This document shows positions 12,168 to 22,745 of a stretch of 64,000 bases of DNA, piece by piece; the stretch's first letter is position 1, and the number at the start of each line of letters is the position of its first letter. This stretch comes from Paguma larvata (Eukaryota; Chordata; Mammalia; Carnivora; Viverridae). Below the pieces are notes generated by a model that was not told where the DNA came from, ran no database searches, and worked only from the letters and a program-made list of their open reading frames with translations. The translations under genes were made by a program, and so were the position numbers. The DNA lies in the NCBI GenBank assembly GCA_030068075.1, contig CM057843.1:37977332-38041331 (forward strand), read 5' to 3'.

Positions 12168-13329
12168 ATATTACATTTATATATAAAAACCAATAACTCT
12201 TCTTTCCTTTTGCTAAGCAGCAAACTTAGTTTCTGTCTTTCTCTATAGAAGAAGAGCGCCCATTAAGATGGTCAGAAAGAGTGAGAGGTTTTGGGTTGGT
12301 TATTTCAAGCATAATTTCACATGAACACAATGGTGATGAAACCTTTTAAAATGGACCCCAAAATAATTTTGAAAACTTGAGTTAAAAACTTTAATAATGT
12401 TTCATATTAATACCTCTCAAAGACATTAGGATTTGGGACTAGAAAAGGCACTTATGGTTGGTTAGCCAGCTATATACTCCACATTAGAACATAATCTTCT
12501 GTAACTATTTTATCATTAAAGCCCAGGCTCTTGGATGGTTGACAGCTAGGAATCTAGTAGCTTGCTGCAATGGGATCCTGGACAGTGCACTTATGTGACC
12601 CCACTGTCAGGCTGGGTATCTGGAAACATCAATTTTGGTAGAACAGTTGTTCAAAACAGCTGTCTTGAGAAGTAAAAAAAAAAAAAAAGAGACTTTTTAT
12701 TAAGTGAAGCAAATGTTAACTTTTTAAAAAATTTTCTCCATTGCTGTTTCTATCCTGTATTTTACCTCCCCTCTAGTCGTCTTTTTTTTTCCCCTGCAAA
12801 TGTTAGTGTTAATACTCCACTTGAAGCTCAGATGTTATCCAGCAACTTCTGCTTCAGTGGTCAAAACACTATCATTATGATCAAACAACTGTAGTTACTA
12901 TTAAGTAACTATGAAATGAGCTATGCCTGTACTCTTTGTTTTATTAATTCGAACAAACATTTATTGCACATGTACTCCTTCTGGTATTGTTTTAAGTGTT
13001 GGGTTTGCAAAATGGTCAGTACACAATTACAAAGCCATTGTGCCTCAAATCTGGGAAGAATCTGTAAGGTGTTAGTCACTGCACTGAAATAACGCAACTA
13101 AAGAACATCAGTGAAAACAGGCTGGCCCTTCTAACACAAAGTTAGCATAATAAATGCTACTGATAGGACGAGTAAAGAATTATACACTGACAGCTTAGAA
13201 TTCCAAAACGAAGGTATCTCCTAAAACACAAGTGAATTCAGGACAAATATTCAAAAAGTACTTGCAAACGAAGCTGGAAGAGTAGGGCCTGTCAGCAACA
13301 GGAGGTCCTGCCAGCTTGGAAGTGTGAAA

Positions 13330-13620
13330 AGATGGGAAAAACTTAGGTAGACAGAGAAAGACAAATATCACATGATTTTACTTAGATTTAGGATCTAAAA
13401 ACAAATGAACAAACATCTCTTAAATACAAAGGACAAACTGGTGGCCACCAGAGGGGAAGTGGGTAGGGGGATGGGTGAAATAGATAGAGGGGATTAAGAG
13501 GTACAAACTTCCAGTCATACAATAATTAAGTCATGGAGATTAAAAGTACAGTTCTCTGCCTGTACTCTTAAATGATGTGTTTATGAAAAACCTCTAACCA
13601 ATTCTAAAACTACACTTTTT
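13330..13620 (+). mobile_element. L1 3'UTR fragment
   Basis: AAAGACAAATATCACATGAT, ACTGGTGGCCACCAGAGGGG, GTAGGGGGATGGGTGAAAT and TTAAGTCATGGAGATTAAAAG are the L1 3'UTR polypurine region. Weak flanks. Confidence 0.75.
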
Positions 13621-13704
13621 TTTTTTTGCATTTCTGTAAATAGACATTGTGGTCCTTAGAGGTGTAAAGGCACTTATCTTCAACTGCAGTGGTATTCTCC
13701 AAAC

Positions 13705-14244
13705 CAGTGGTTCTTAAAGTGTGATCTGGGGACCCCTGGGGGTTTTGAAGATATTTCAGGAGGTCCACAAAATCAAAACTATTTTCATAATACTAAAAGG
13801 TTACTTGTATTTTCCACATTCATTCTTTCCCAAAAGTACCGAAGAATTTTCCATAGCTTATATGATTATTTGCAAAGAATAGGTCTACTATTGTTTTTAA
13901 AAAATGAACAGATTTAACAATTTCTCAGTTTTAACTTCTAGTATGGTAAATATCAATAGATGTAACTCATATAAACACAAGCTTTTAGGGCCCTCAATAA
14001 ACTTTAAAAAAATGTTTATTTATTTAGAGAGAGAAGTGAGGGGAGGGGTAGAGAGAGAAGAGAGAGGGAATCCCAGGTAGGCTCCATACTGACAGCACAT
14101 GGGCTCGATCCCACAAACTATGAGATCATGACCTGAGCCAAAATCAAGAGTCAGATGCTTACCTGAGCCACTATGTCCCAAGTTCTCAATGATGTTTTTA
14201 AGTATGTAAAAGGGTGCTGACACCAAAAAGTTTAAGAACCACTG
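13705..14244 (+). mobile_element. Non-autonomous hAT element with perfect inverted ends
   Basis: It begins CAGTGGTTCTTAAA (13705-13718) and ends with the exact reverse complement TTTAAGAACCACTG (14231-14244). The flanking 8-mers CTCCAAAC and ATCTAACC match at five positions, as expected of a decayed hAT target duplication. No transposase frame remains. A SINE is nested at about 14004-14180; without it the element is about 360 bp. Confidence 0.85.
14004..14180 (-). mobile_element. Felid SINE nested in the hAT element
   Basis: AAAAATGTTTATTTATTTAGAG, a GA-rich body, CATGGGCTCGATCCCACAAAC and GAGATCATGACCTGAGCC. The head is degraded (GAGCCACTATGTCCCA). CTCAAT on both sides may be its target duplication. 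Confidence 0.88.
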
Positions 14245-14451
14245 ATCTAACCAGACTAGTGCCAGAATGCCTGCATGAAGTGCCGAATAAATACTTTATA
14301 CCTCTTTAGACAGATCTTCAAGAGGTATTATTTCAGATAATCTCCATGCTTTGAATCAGCCAGCAAATTTAGCAGCCAAGCTACAGTATACATGACCATT
14401 AACTACCTTCTCTGAAGATCCAGGGTCATTCAAAACCCATCATTTGTGATT

Positions 14452-14697
14452 TATTTATTTTTTACATTTTATTATTATTATTTTTAATGTTTATTTATTT
14501 TTGAGAGAGACAGAGACAGGGACAGAGTGAGTGTGAGTGGGGGAGGGGCAGAGAGAGAGAGGGAGACACAGAATCCAAAGCAGGCTCCAGGCTCTGAGCT
14601 GTTGGACAGACCCTGATGCAGGAGTCGAACTCAGGAACTGTGAGGTCACGACCTAAGCCAAAGTTGGATGCTTATTTGACTGATCCTCCCGGGTCAC
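14452..14697 (-). mobile_element. Felid SINE
   Basis: It has a long T/A tail including (TTA)n, AATGTTTATTTATTTTTGAGA, a GA-rich body, CAGGCTCCAGGCTCTGAGC and a degraded head. CATCATTTGTGATTTA before and CATCAATTGTGATTTA after give the target duplication with one mismatch. Confidence 0.93.
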
Positions 14698-15753
14698 CTT
14701 CATCAATTGTGATTTAAAACCCATTTAATTGTGATTAAAAAACTATTTCATAGGATTTGAGTAATATTTTAAAATATAGGAAGATACATCTTTAATGAAC
14801 AATGATTTATCTTAGTGTGTACTACAAAAAGGTTTCAATCACTTTATTACTTTTCTTTGGAAAAGTTGTTTTACTTCAACCACAGCCATAAGAAAAATGC
14901 ATAAGACCAAAATATGACTGCAATTTTTTACGTTGTTTTTAATAAAATAGAAAGCATGATGCGACATGTTTTCTAAAATTATGCCAGGAAAACAATATGA
15001 TTCTGCTTCTACGATAAAGTGCAATGTTTTGGATATAAGAAGCACAAATTATAAAGGTTTGTCAAGGAGGTCTATAGAAACATAAGAAAAGTCAACCCAA
15101 GTTAGCTTTCCTTTCTTGTAAATGTGTTTTAAGTCATATCGTAAGACACAGAGTTCACTTGTAAACAGTAATTAAGATAACATGTTACTTTTTGAGGGAA
15201 GATTAGTATGCTAATTTTAGAAGGCAAAATACTGCTTAGTAAACATCCAGTCTCTTATGGATTAAAGTACTCAACTGAATGGCATGTTCTAACCATTTAG
15301 AGGGCTAAAAGAAAAGTTCTTGAAAGAAAAGAGGACTTTAAGGAGCCGAAACACTAATATCATAGCACCTTTATCAATGGAAAAACTGCACCTTCAAGTT
15401 CTAGCGTAAACAATAAGATGAGACACAACCTGCAAGGGATATACAATTACTTTTGCTAGGAATGCTTATTTGGGTAGAGAGCTCCCTAAAGATTTGAAAA
15501 ATCCTTGGATTTACTTTGGTTTTACTGAATGTTTAGGCCGAAGCTCAATGCAATAGAAAAGATTTCTGTTGTTTTCTAGAAACAAGTGATATCGGTCTAA
15601 ATATCAAGCTCACTAGAATGCATCTGCCAAAGATCTTACTAAATCTTTATATATCAGAGAAGAGATATACCATCAAGTATCAACAGAACCCAATACAAAG
15701 GGTTCTCAAAACTACATAGCTGCAATCTGTCAAAGGATTTTGTTTTCTATTTA

Positions 15754-16210
15754 CAGGCACACCTTGTTTTCTTGTGCTTCACAGACAGGCAGGTAAAATG
15801 TTTTTGTAAAATTGAAGCTCTGTGGCAACCCTGCATTGAGCAAGTCTATTGGGGCCATTTTCCATAGTGAGAGCATGTGCTATGTGTCTCAGTGTCATGT
15901 GTTGGTAATTTGTGCAGTATCTCAAACCTTTTCGTTATTATTAATATTTGTTATGGTGATCTGTGATCAGTGATTATGACTTGCTGAAAGCTCAGATGAT
16001 GGTTACCCTTTTTTAAGCAATAAAGTACTTTAAAATTACATTCTTTTTTTAGACAATGCTTTTGCACACTTAATAGTCTACAGGAGAGTTTAAACATAAC
16101 TTTTATATGTATTGGGAAACCAAAAAAATCCATTTGATTTGCTTTATTGTGATACTTGCTTTACTGTGGTGGTCTGAAACTGAACCCACAAGATCTCTGA
16201 AGTATGCCTG
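15754..16210 (+). mobile_element. Tigger1-like miniature DNA transposon
   Basis: It starts CAGGCACACCTTG and ends TATGCCTG, the mariner/Tigger inverted ends, with TA before the 5' end. GGTTTGTGGCAACCCTG-like wording appears as CTGTGGCAACCCTGCATTGAG, and TTATGGTGATCTGTGATCAG follows. The sequence then jumps to the 3' end (TTGCACACTTAATAGTCTAC). This is an internally deleted Tigger1 with no transposase. Confidence 0.9.
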
Positions 16211-16361
16211 TGGTACAAAATCCATTATTCAATGACTAGCAAAGCCAAAAATAAAATAGCAACAGTATATTTTTCAGTAATGAAATGCAAGGTGATGCCA
16301 ATGTAGATTTTCAACCAAATCTGAAGGTCTATATAGATCAATAGATGTATCCAATCTTCTT

Positions 16362-16616
16362 GTTTGTTTTTATTTAAATTCCAGTTAGTTAACATAGTGT
16401 AATATTAGTTTCAGGTGCACAATTTAGTGATTCAACACTTACATACAATACTCGGTGTCATCACAAGTGCCCTCCTTAATCCCCATCACCTATGCCTCTC
16501 TGGTAACCATCCATTCGTTCTCTATAGTTAAGAATCTGTTTCTTGGTTTGCCTCTTTCTTTTTCCCCCTATGATAATTTGTTTTGTTTCTTAAATGCCAC
16601 ATATGGGTGAAATCAT
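16362..16616 (-). mobile_element. L1 3' end, antisense
   Basis: GTTTCAGGTGCACAATTTAG, GTGATTCAACACTTACATAC, AAGTGCCCTCCTTAATCCCC and CTGGTAACCATCC are the carnivore L1 3'UTR complement. TCCAATCTTCTT occurs on both sides as a target duplication. Confidence 0.9.
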
Positions 16617-17835
16617 GTGTCCAATCTTCTTTATTACGGCTATGCATTTTGGATTTGGCACAAATCATTTATTTAGTCTTTTGACTAGATTTAGTCAGGC
16701 TTTGGATATAATCAATCTACCAGCACTAAAATAGCGATTAATGCAATTTCACTTTCTGGGCTAGAAATACCCAACTGTATATACTAAGCAACTAGCAGGT
16801 GGTCAACTGAAGAAAAGGTGAGCAGGATGAACAGGATTGGGAACTAAAACTATGACTGAGGTCATCAACTCACTATAGCTGACCAGAGGTATGGTAATTG
16901 CAGCTATACAATCAATTATTTTATGCTCCTACTTGGTCAGTCATTGAAACATACTCAGCACAATGAATTCCAGAATGGAGATCAGGCATGAATGAATCCC
17001 TTCCTGTGTGAGTTATGCACATGGTACCATATAGAGTAGCACTGGACAAGGGGTGAGGAGGAGAGCAAAGGAAAGATGAAAATAATCTGTAAGATAATAT
17101 TAAAAACGCTCTTAGGGGAATAGAGCTAAGAATTGCTTGGTACTACAGAAAGCAGACCATCTATCTGTTAAGGCTACTGGAGATAGTTTGGTTCCTTTTG
17201 AACAAACAAGGGGCACAAGCAGTGATACCACTCACAGGTCTCTTTAATCAGACGGTCTTTGAGATGATCAACAAAATGAGACTCATTGAAAAGATCAGGT
17301 TCCTGATTGCAGGAATATGCAGTATGTACACATTGTGTAGAGAAACAGGTGTCTGAGTGGGAAAAGGGTAAGTCACTTAGATGTTGCCAGGACAGGACTA
17401 GAACCACCATCTGAGACTCCAAGTAAGTAAAAGTACTGTCAGTCACTAGAAATGGCCACTAGAATGAAAATGCAATAAATTCTCCAAAAAATATGTGACT
17501 ACTAGCACCGAGTTCACTTGGGTGAGCAGGGCTAAAGTTAGTCAACATTCACTTCTGAAATCCAGGACCTTAAAAAGGTTGTTTCCCCCATCACCACCTT
17601 TACCTTTGTTTTCTTTCAGAATTTCAAGGAATCAATGCTTCCAACTGTTTGAAATTACAATGTCTATGATGAGTGTAATATATTTGTGTTTATCTTTCTA
17701 TTCTATGGTTACATGCTTATGGTTAAGGGAGACTTAAGTGAGTGTGGAAACTGGAAACCAAGAAACTTTTCACCAATTGTCCATTTCCATTTTTTGCCTG
17801 GTCATCCCTAGGCAAAGCCTTTCTGGGGTTCTAAC

Positions 17836-17961
17836 CTCTCAGATCCTGTTGTGTGCGAGCACCGCCCATGCTCTGCCTCGGCATTCGAAGAGAAGTTCTC
17901 AAAGGTGTATGTCTCTGTTCATCCAGGTAAGCAAGGTCCTCCAAGTGGGCAGAGCTTGTGG
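17836..17961 (-). CDS. TANC2: TANC2 internal coding exon (fourth here)
   Basis: This 126-bp exon has two bases closing an Ala codon, 41 codons, and one trailing base. The peptide begins [20 protein letters not shown], continues [13 protein letters not shown], and ends ARTQQDLR. That is the TANC2 stretch just before the ATPase-like domain, and it joins in frame to the exon at 27382-27645 across a 9.4-kb intron. The acceptor is CTTCTGTCTTGTCAG|CC. The donor is GAGAG|GTTAGA, a GT with a weaker match to GTRAGT than the other three exons have. The exon is phase-symmetric (1-1) and a multiple of three, so it could act as a cassette. No long minus-strand ATG frame marks it; I found it by reading the minus strand for the expected continuation. 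The next exon (VRFAPYRPP...) was looked for in 1-17835 and not seen. Confidence 0.95.
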
Positions 17962-19380
17962 CTGACAAGACAGAAGAGTTTGGTCAAAATACGTAAGCTT
18001 AGCAAACTTTCAGTTAGTCTGTATCTCCCAAACTCAGGAATCAGAGATTACTCCGGCATATACATCTATCAGGAGTTTGCTGAACTCAGAGTCCTCATCA
18101 GTGTCTAGAACATGTGCCCGGGAAAAGTGTCAAGAGCTGTCTTCAGCTCCTTCATCGCTATCAACTGCCCGAGCTTATGAAGAGTACTGGCAACAAGCTG
18201 GCAAACACATTAGTACTCGATAACAAAGATTATTAGTTTTTGCTTCTTTTGGGTCACAAACAACATTTGTAGAACAAGGTATATACATCATCAGTGGAGA
18301 AACATGTTTCAAATTATACTGAACTGTAAGAAAAACATGAAGTTCTATTTTCAACATTTTCCTTTCATGCTAGAGAATGAAATACGAAAACATTCTGGAA
18401 ACAATTTTCACGTGTATATATATATTGGAAAGAAGGGACGACAGACTGGGAATTGCTAAAGAGCATTTAGGGAACTGCCAATGTCCATGAATTCTAAAAA
18501 GCACTCTGTTGCCCTCTGAACATAGTCAGGTAATAACAGCCTCCCATTGTATGAATAAACCCTTTAACCCGGGCACAACACGAGAGAGAGAAAATGGCAA
18601 AAGAAAGGGGGATAAATGTGTATGGGCACTGCTGTAGACTGAGAGCTGTTGCGTCCATTCACAATGAACCAAAAAATGGAGAAATTAAGAATCAGAAAGT
18701 GGTGGAGACAAAAATAGTTTTTAACAACATCAACAACAACACAACCCCCAAACTTGTCGGAAAATAATTATTTAGAGCTTATAAATTATTAATGAAACTG
18801 TTGCTTCAATTTGTTGCCAATTATGTAAGATACTGTGCCGGGGGTTACTCAGTTATTCAATGACAATTATTTACCCAGAGCTTACTGTGTGCCAGGCCCT
18901 GTTTTGATGCCCTCTCTGGCTTAGCTGCCAGTTTGCCTCTGGTGACTGTTTTGAGTGGGTGAGAAGAAGCAAACTGAGATCATTCTTGGCTAGGGAGCTC
19001 TAATGAAGTATTGTCCACATCCCCAATTGAGATAAGGCACAAACAACAATATACAGTCGATTATGACTAAGTGGCACAAAGAAAGTCACAAAGGAAGTCA
19101 CAAAGTGCTCTCTGGGCTGAAAAAGGGAGCAAAAAGACAGAGAAAACAGGAAAGAGATAGAGGAAGACAGAAAAGAACAAGAGAGAACATGTGCCAGAGA
19201 TCTATATTTCCTTCATCCTTCAACTATTGCAATTAACTTAGTTACTTGGGTCTACTAGAAACCGAGACGATAGGAACTTAATCAGATCACAGATATACTT
19301 TCTATAAGGAAGTAAAAGTCTCTGGAAGCTAGTCTAGGGAACTAAACCAAGAAAGGAAGTCAAATGCCATGTTACACATC

Positions 19381-19640
19381 AGTGGGAGAGTCTCAGAGGA
19401 ATAAGGGATAATCTCGATTTCCGCATTCTGAAATTAAAACTATCCAGAAGAGATAACTACTTAATCTTTTATTTAAAAACACTGGAGACAATGACTCTTA
19501 TACCATTCCCACGGGGAGAGTAACAGAGGAACAAGAGATAATCTTGATCTCTGCGTTCTGAAATTAAAACTATCCAGAAAAGATAACTACATGATTTTTC
19601 ATTTAAAAACACTGGGGACGATGACTCTTACACCATTTCC
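19381..19640 (+). repeat. 130-bp tandem duplication
   Basis: 19381-19510 and 19511-19640 align without gaps with 19 differences, about 85% identity. The shared core includes TCTGAAATTAAAACTATCCA and ATTTAAAAACACTGG. No transposon was recognised in it. Confidence 0.93.
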
Positions 19641-20164
19641 ACTGGTACTCTAATATGCTTCTGTGAATTAGTTCTTTCTAAAGTTTAATAGTGTCTCTCC
19701 TGCTTTAATCAAAGTCTGTTTTGTTTGGTTTTTCACATGTGTAGCTATCCCCCACCCCCCAAAAGGGGAGAGCTCTCAGAGGTCCCATTCCCACAGAGCT
19801 CTCCTTGGAATTCAGAAATATTAGCACCAGCTGAGCAGGGCTCCTTTCACGGAGATCAGAGTTTCAGCTTTGTGGGGCCTTTCCTCCAAGTTTCTATAGT
19901 TTAACACCCCCACTCTCTTCTTGGGCCACAGGCTCAGAGGTGGTAGCTGCTTCCTGCGGTTGCCAAATCCATACTACCTCAGTGGTTTCTTTTACCTTTC
20001 CAATTCATTCAAATGGAGTCCACCATTCTTTATACATTGAATCTTCTGTTACAATAACTGTGGTTTCTGCCTCCCAGCAGCCCCAACTGGTATAACAGAG
20101 AAAATAACGGAGAAGCAATCCTTTCAGATATGTATGGTGATAATAAAGCAGTATCACAGAATGT

Positions 20165-20535
20165 AGACGTGAGAGGAATCTTAAAGGTCATCTGGCCCAG
20201 AGATCAGTAAACCAAGGCCTGTGGATGAATTCTGGCCTCCTGCCTAATTTTGTAAATAAAGTTTTATTGGAACACAACCTTGCCTGTTCGTTAAGTATTC
20301 ATTTACAACAGAGTTGAGTAGTTGTGAGAGAGGCCATTTTGGCCTGCAAAGCCTAAAATATTTACTAGATGCCCTTTACATAAAAAGTTTTTTGACCCTA
20401 AATTAGTTAAATTCCCTCATTTTACAGATTAGGAGACAGTAGAGTGACTTGTCTACAATGAATCACTCATTTATGGCAGAGTCAGGACTCGAAACCAGCT
20501 CTCTGGCCTGTCAATCCAGTGAGTGCTATTTGGAT
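20165..20535 (-). repeat. MIR-type repeat split by a DNA transposon
   Basis: ATCTTAAAGGTCATCTGGCCC lies before the insertion. TTCCCTCATTTTACAGATTAG, TGACTTGTCTACAATGAATCA and CAGGACTCGAAACCAGCTC follow it. The two halves read as one MIR-family element. The exact subfamily was not assigned. Confidence 0.7.
20198..20400 (+). mobile_element. hAT-type miniature element inside the MIR
   Basis: TTTTGTAAATAAAGTTTTATTGG, GAGTTGAGTAGTTGTGAGAG, GGCCTGCAAAGCCTAAAATA and a TTTACATAAAAAGTTTTTTG end are the common mammalian element I know by wording, whose ends are complementary. I could not fix the subfamily. Confidence 0.65.
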
Positions 20536-22149
20536 TGTACCACCTCTCCCTCTTTAAAGCTAAACAGATTTAATTCTCTCTTTAAAAGCTTAGTTTTCAT
20601 CCTTTCTTCATATTTGTCGCTTTCCCTCAACTCTGTTTTTTATGGCTTCAAAGATAAGTAATCACGCTTGGGCAATAATAAAGACCTTGTATGCAAAGTG
20701 AAGGGGCCTGTGATTATAGACTAATAAATTTCCAGGTTTCAAATATTTTCCACAGTAAGAAACAAAAGAACAAACAAAAGCCCCAAATTTGTAATTTTTT
20801 TAATAAGAAAAATATGTAAAGTTACTTTCTAAAGCCGATAAACTTAAGACTAATATGAAAAAAGTATCAGTGATAATGAGAATTTTTATTCACATTAAAA
20901 CAAAATTCAAACAAAACTTTAAACAGGTGGATGAGTGGTGAGTTTTGGGTCACCACTGTGGCAATATTTTATGGCACATTATATAATTTTAAAGCAAGGT
21001 TCTCTTATTAAAATGGTTCTACATGCCAACACACTAAAATGGTTTGATACATTTTAATAAAAAGAGGATGTTTATTTCATTAACAGTAGGTGGAATGATA
21101 CAGAAATATACAACACGGAGTGGAGCAAAAAGCTGTGTTAAGAAAAAAAATCCCAGGGTCTTTCTTTTTTTCTATATTATGTTTATCTATGAATCTTTTA
21201 AAGGTTAAAACAAGGGCCCTCTATACTTTGAGTACAGATTTGAGTAACAGATGATCCATTTTCATTTCTCTTTAATGAAAAGACCTGGCAGGTCCTTTGA
21301 GCCACAGCCTAGTTTCACAAGGTCAGCTTCCTATTCGAAGAGCTGCTGGCAGCATTTGTTAAATATAGATGTTTAGTGTGAACTTAACAAGTTTTGCTAA
21401 ACTAAACTTCACCATGGCAATTCCTAGGAAATTAACATCAATTGTTCTATTGCTTTACTTCGCAAGACCAAGAAATGTCATAAATATGTTTTGGAAAGAG
21501 TGCATGTCTCGATTTCAGCCAGATGACATTAAGGGAAAAAGACAAACACTGCAATCACTGAATGAACGGTTCATTCCTTCACAAATCCAAATACTCACAG
21601 GCAAACAGTGAACTAAGGAAAAACAGTGACCTCTGGTACAAGTGCAATAACTCCAAAGCCCTGATTCAGGGCACAGAGTTGCAATTGGCTGACAGGGAAC
21701 TATTGTTTTAATCAGGACTGCAAATAAATTTTGTTTAGTGTCACTTAAGTCTTTTAAAACATTTGTTCTTTTTCTTATGTTAGCAATTAAAATTTTCTTT
21801 TTGGTTGATCTCTGACTCTATAACAATTTTATCAAATATTCCAATATTTTTCTTTCACTGCCTTTTTTCCTTATTAAATCATAATTCTCCTTAGTCTTAT
21901 TTTCAGTTTCTCACTGCTTCATCAGTTTCAAAATTCTCGCCCATTATTTAAAGGAAGAGGAGATAAATATTGGACAGTTGAGGCAGGACACCTGAGATTC
22001 TGTTAGCTGGGGCCCTTTGTTCTGCTAGTCGTACATGCATACTCTCCCTCACAATCACCTGAATCTTCCATTTGCAAGCCACTTCCTGAGAAAGGGTCTT
22101 TGTCACAGTTTGTCAAACATCTCACTCTTTGTCACAGAATTTGCTAAGG

Positions 22150-22400
22150 CTACACTTTCTCTGCTTCCCTGACTGATCCTCCAGGCAAAATTAATTGTTT
22201 CTCCCCTTTAGCAACCACATACATATATTGCTAACTAGGATCTTTGTTATTCAGCAACTTGCTTACATGATGTTTTCCCTTATTATAGTAGGTTCTAGAG
22301 GGCAAGAAAGTAATGTGTGATTCATCTTTGATAACCCTATCCCCTCAGCGTAAATCAGACTACCCTGCACATAATGCTTAATACAGAACTGAATTCCAGA
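22150..22400 (+). repeat. L2 3' end
   Basis: TTATAGTAGGTTCTAGAGGGC, TGTGTGATTCATCTTTGATAA and TGCACATAATGCTTAATAC follow the L2 3' terminus (gene-end 'gains from a stated date' wording decayed). Divergent. Confidence 0.5.
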
Positions 22401-22439
22401 CTAGTCCTGGTTAGATTTAGATATGTTTGATTCTATCCT

Positions 22440-22745
22440 CATCCTCTTCATTGCTCTGTTTAATGCTTAACAGACATCATCATGATAATATGCTCGGCTC
22501 CAATGACGTTCATATAATCTTCTTTCAAGTACTGCTGATACCTTGTCTACTTGTTTCTAAAGTACATATCACTTTCTATCATACTATATAAATTACTTAT
22601 TACAATTATTTTATTTTCCCTAGCTAGAATGAAAGGTCCATGAGAGGAGAATTTCTTTTTTGTTTACTGATGATTCTCAAGTGTTTTGAATAGTGCCTGG
22701 CACATACATGCTCAATAAATGCTTGTCTAATAACTGAATAATTGT
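22440..22745 (+). repeat. L2 3' end
   Basis: CTAGAATGAAAGGTCCATGAG, TAGTGCCTGGCACATACATG and CTCAATAAATGCTTGTCTAAT are the L2 3' terminal block, clearer than the neighbouring copy. Confidence 0.65.

Larger units (their letters stand above)
1..17835 (-). other. TANC2: TANC2 intron, 3' side of the last exon seen (incomplete)
   Basis: Intronic sequence from the weak donor at 17835-17834 down to the window start. The repeats in it are listed separately. No element was recognised in 1-1289 (except an unexplained open frame at 776-1001), 1466-2434, 2741-3185, 4000-4779, 8471-9444, 9691-10466, 10689-11966, 12180-13329, 14700-15751 or 16620-17835. The next TANC2 exon, expected to open the ATPase-like domain, is not visible here. 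Confidence 0.8.

Noticed and set aside
17738..18108. Plus-strand frames of 75 and 85 codons
   Set aside because: They run antisense over the TANC2 exon at 17836-17961; the minus strand carries the recognisable protein and the splice sites.
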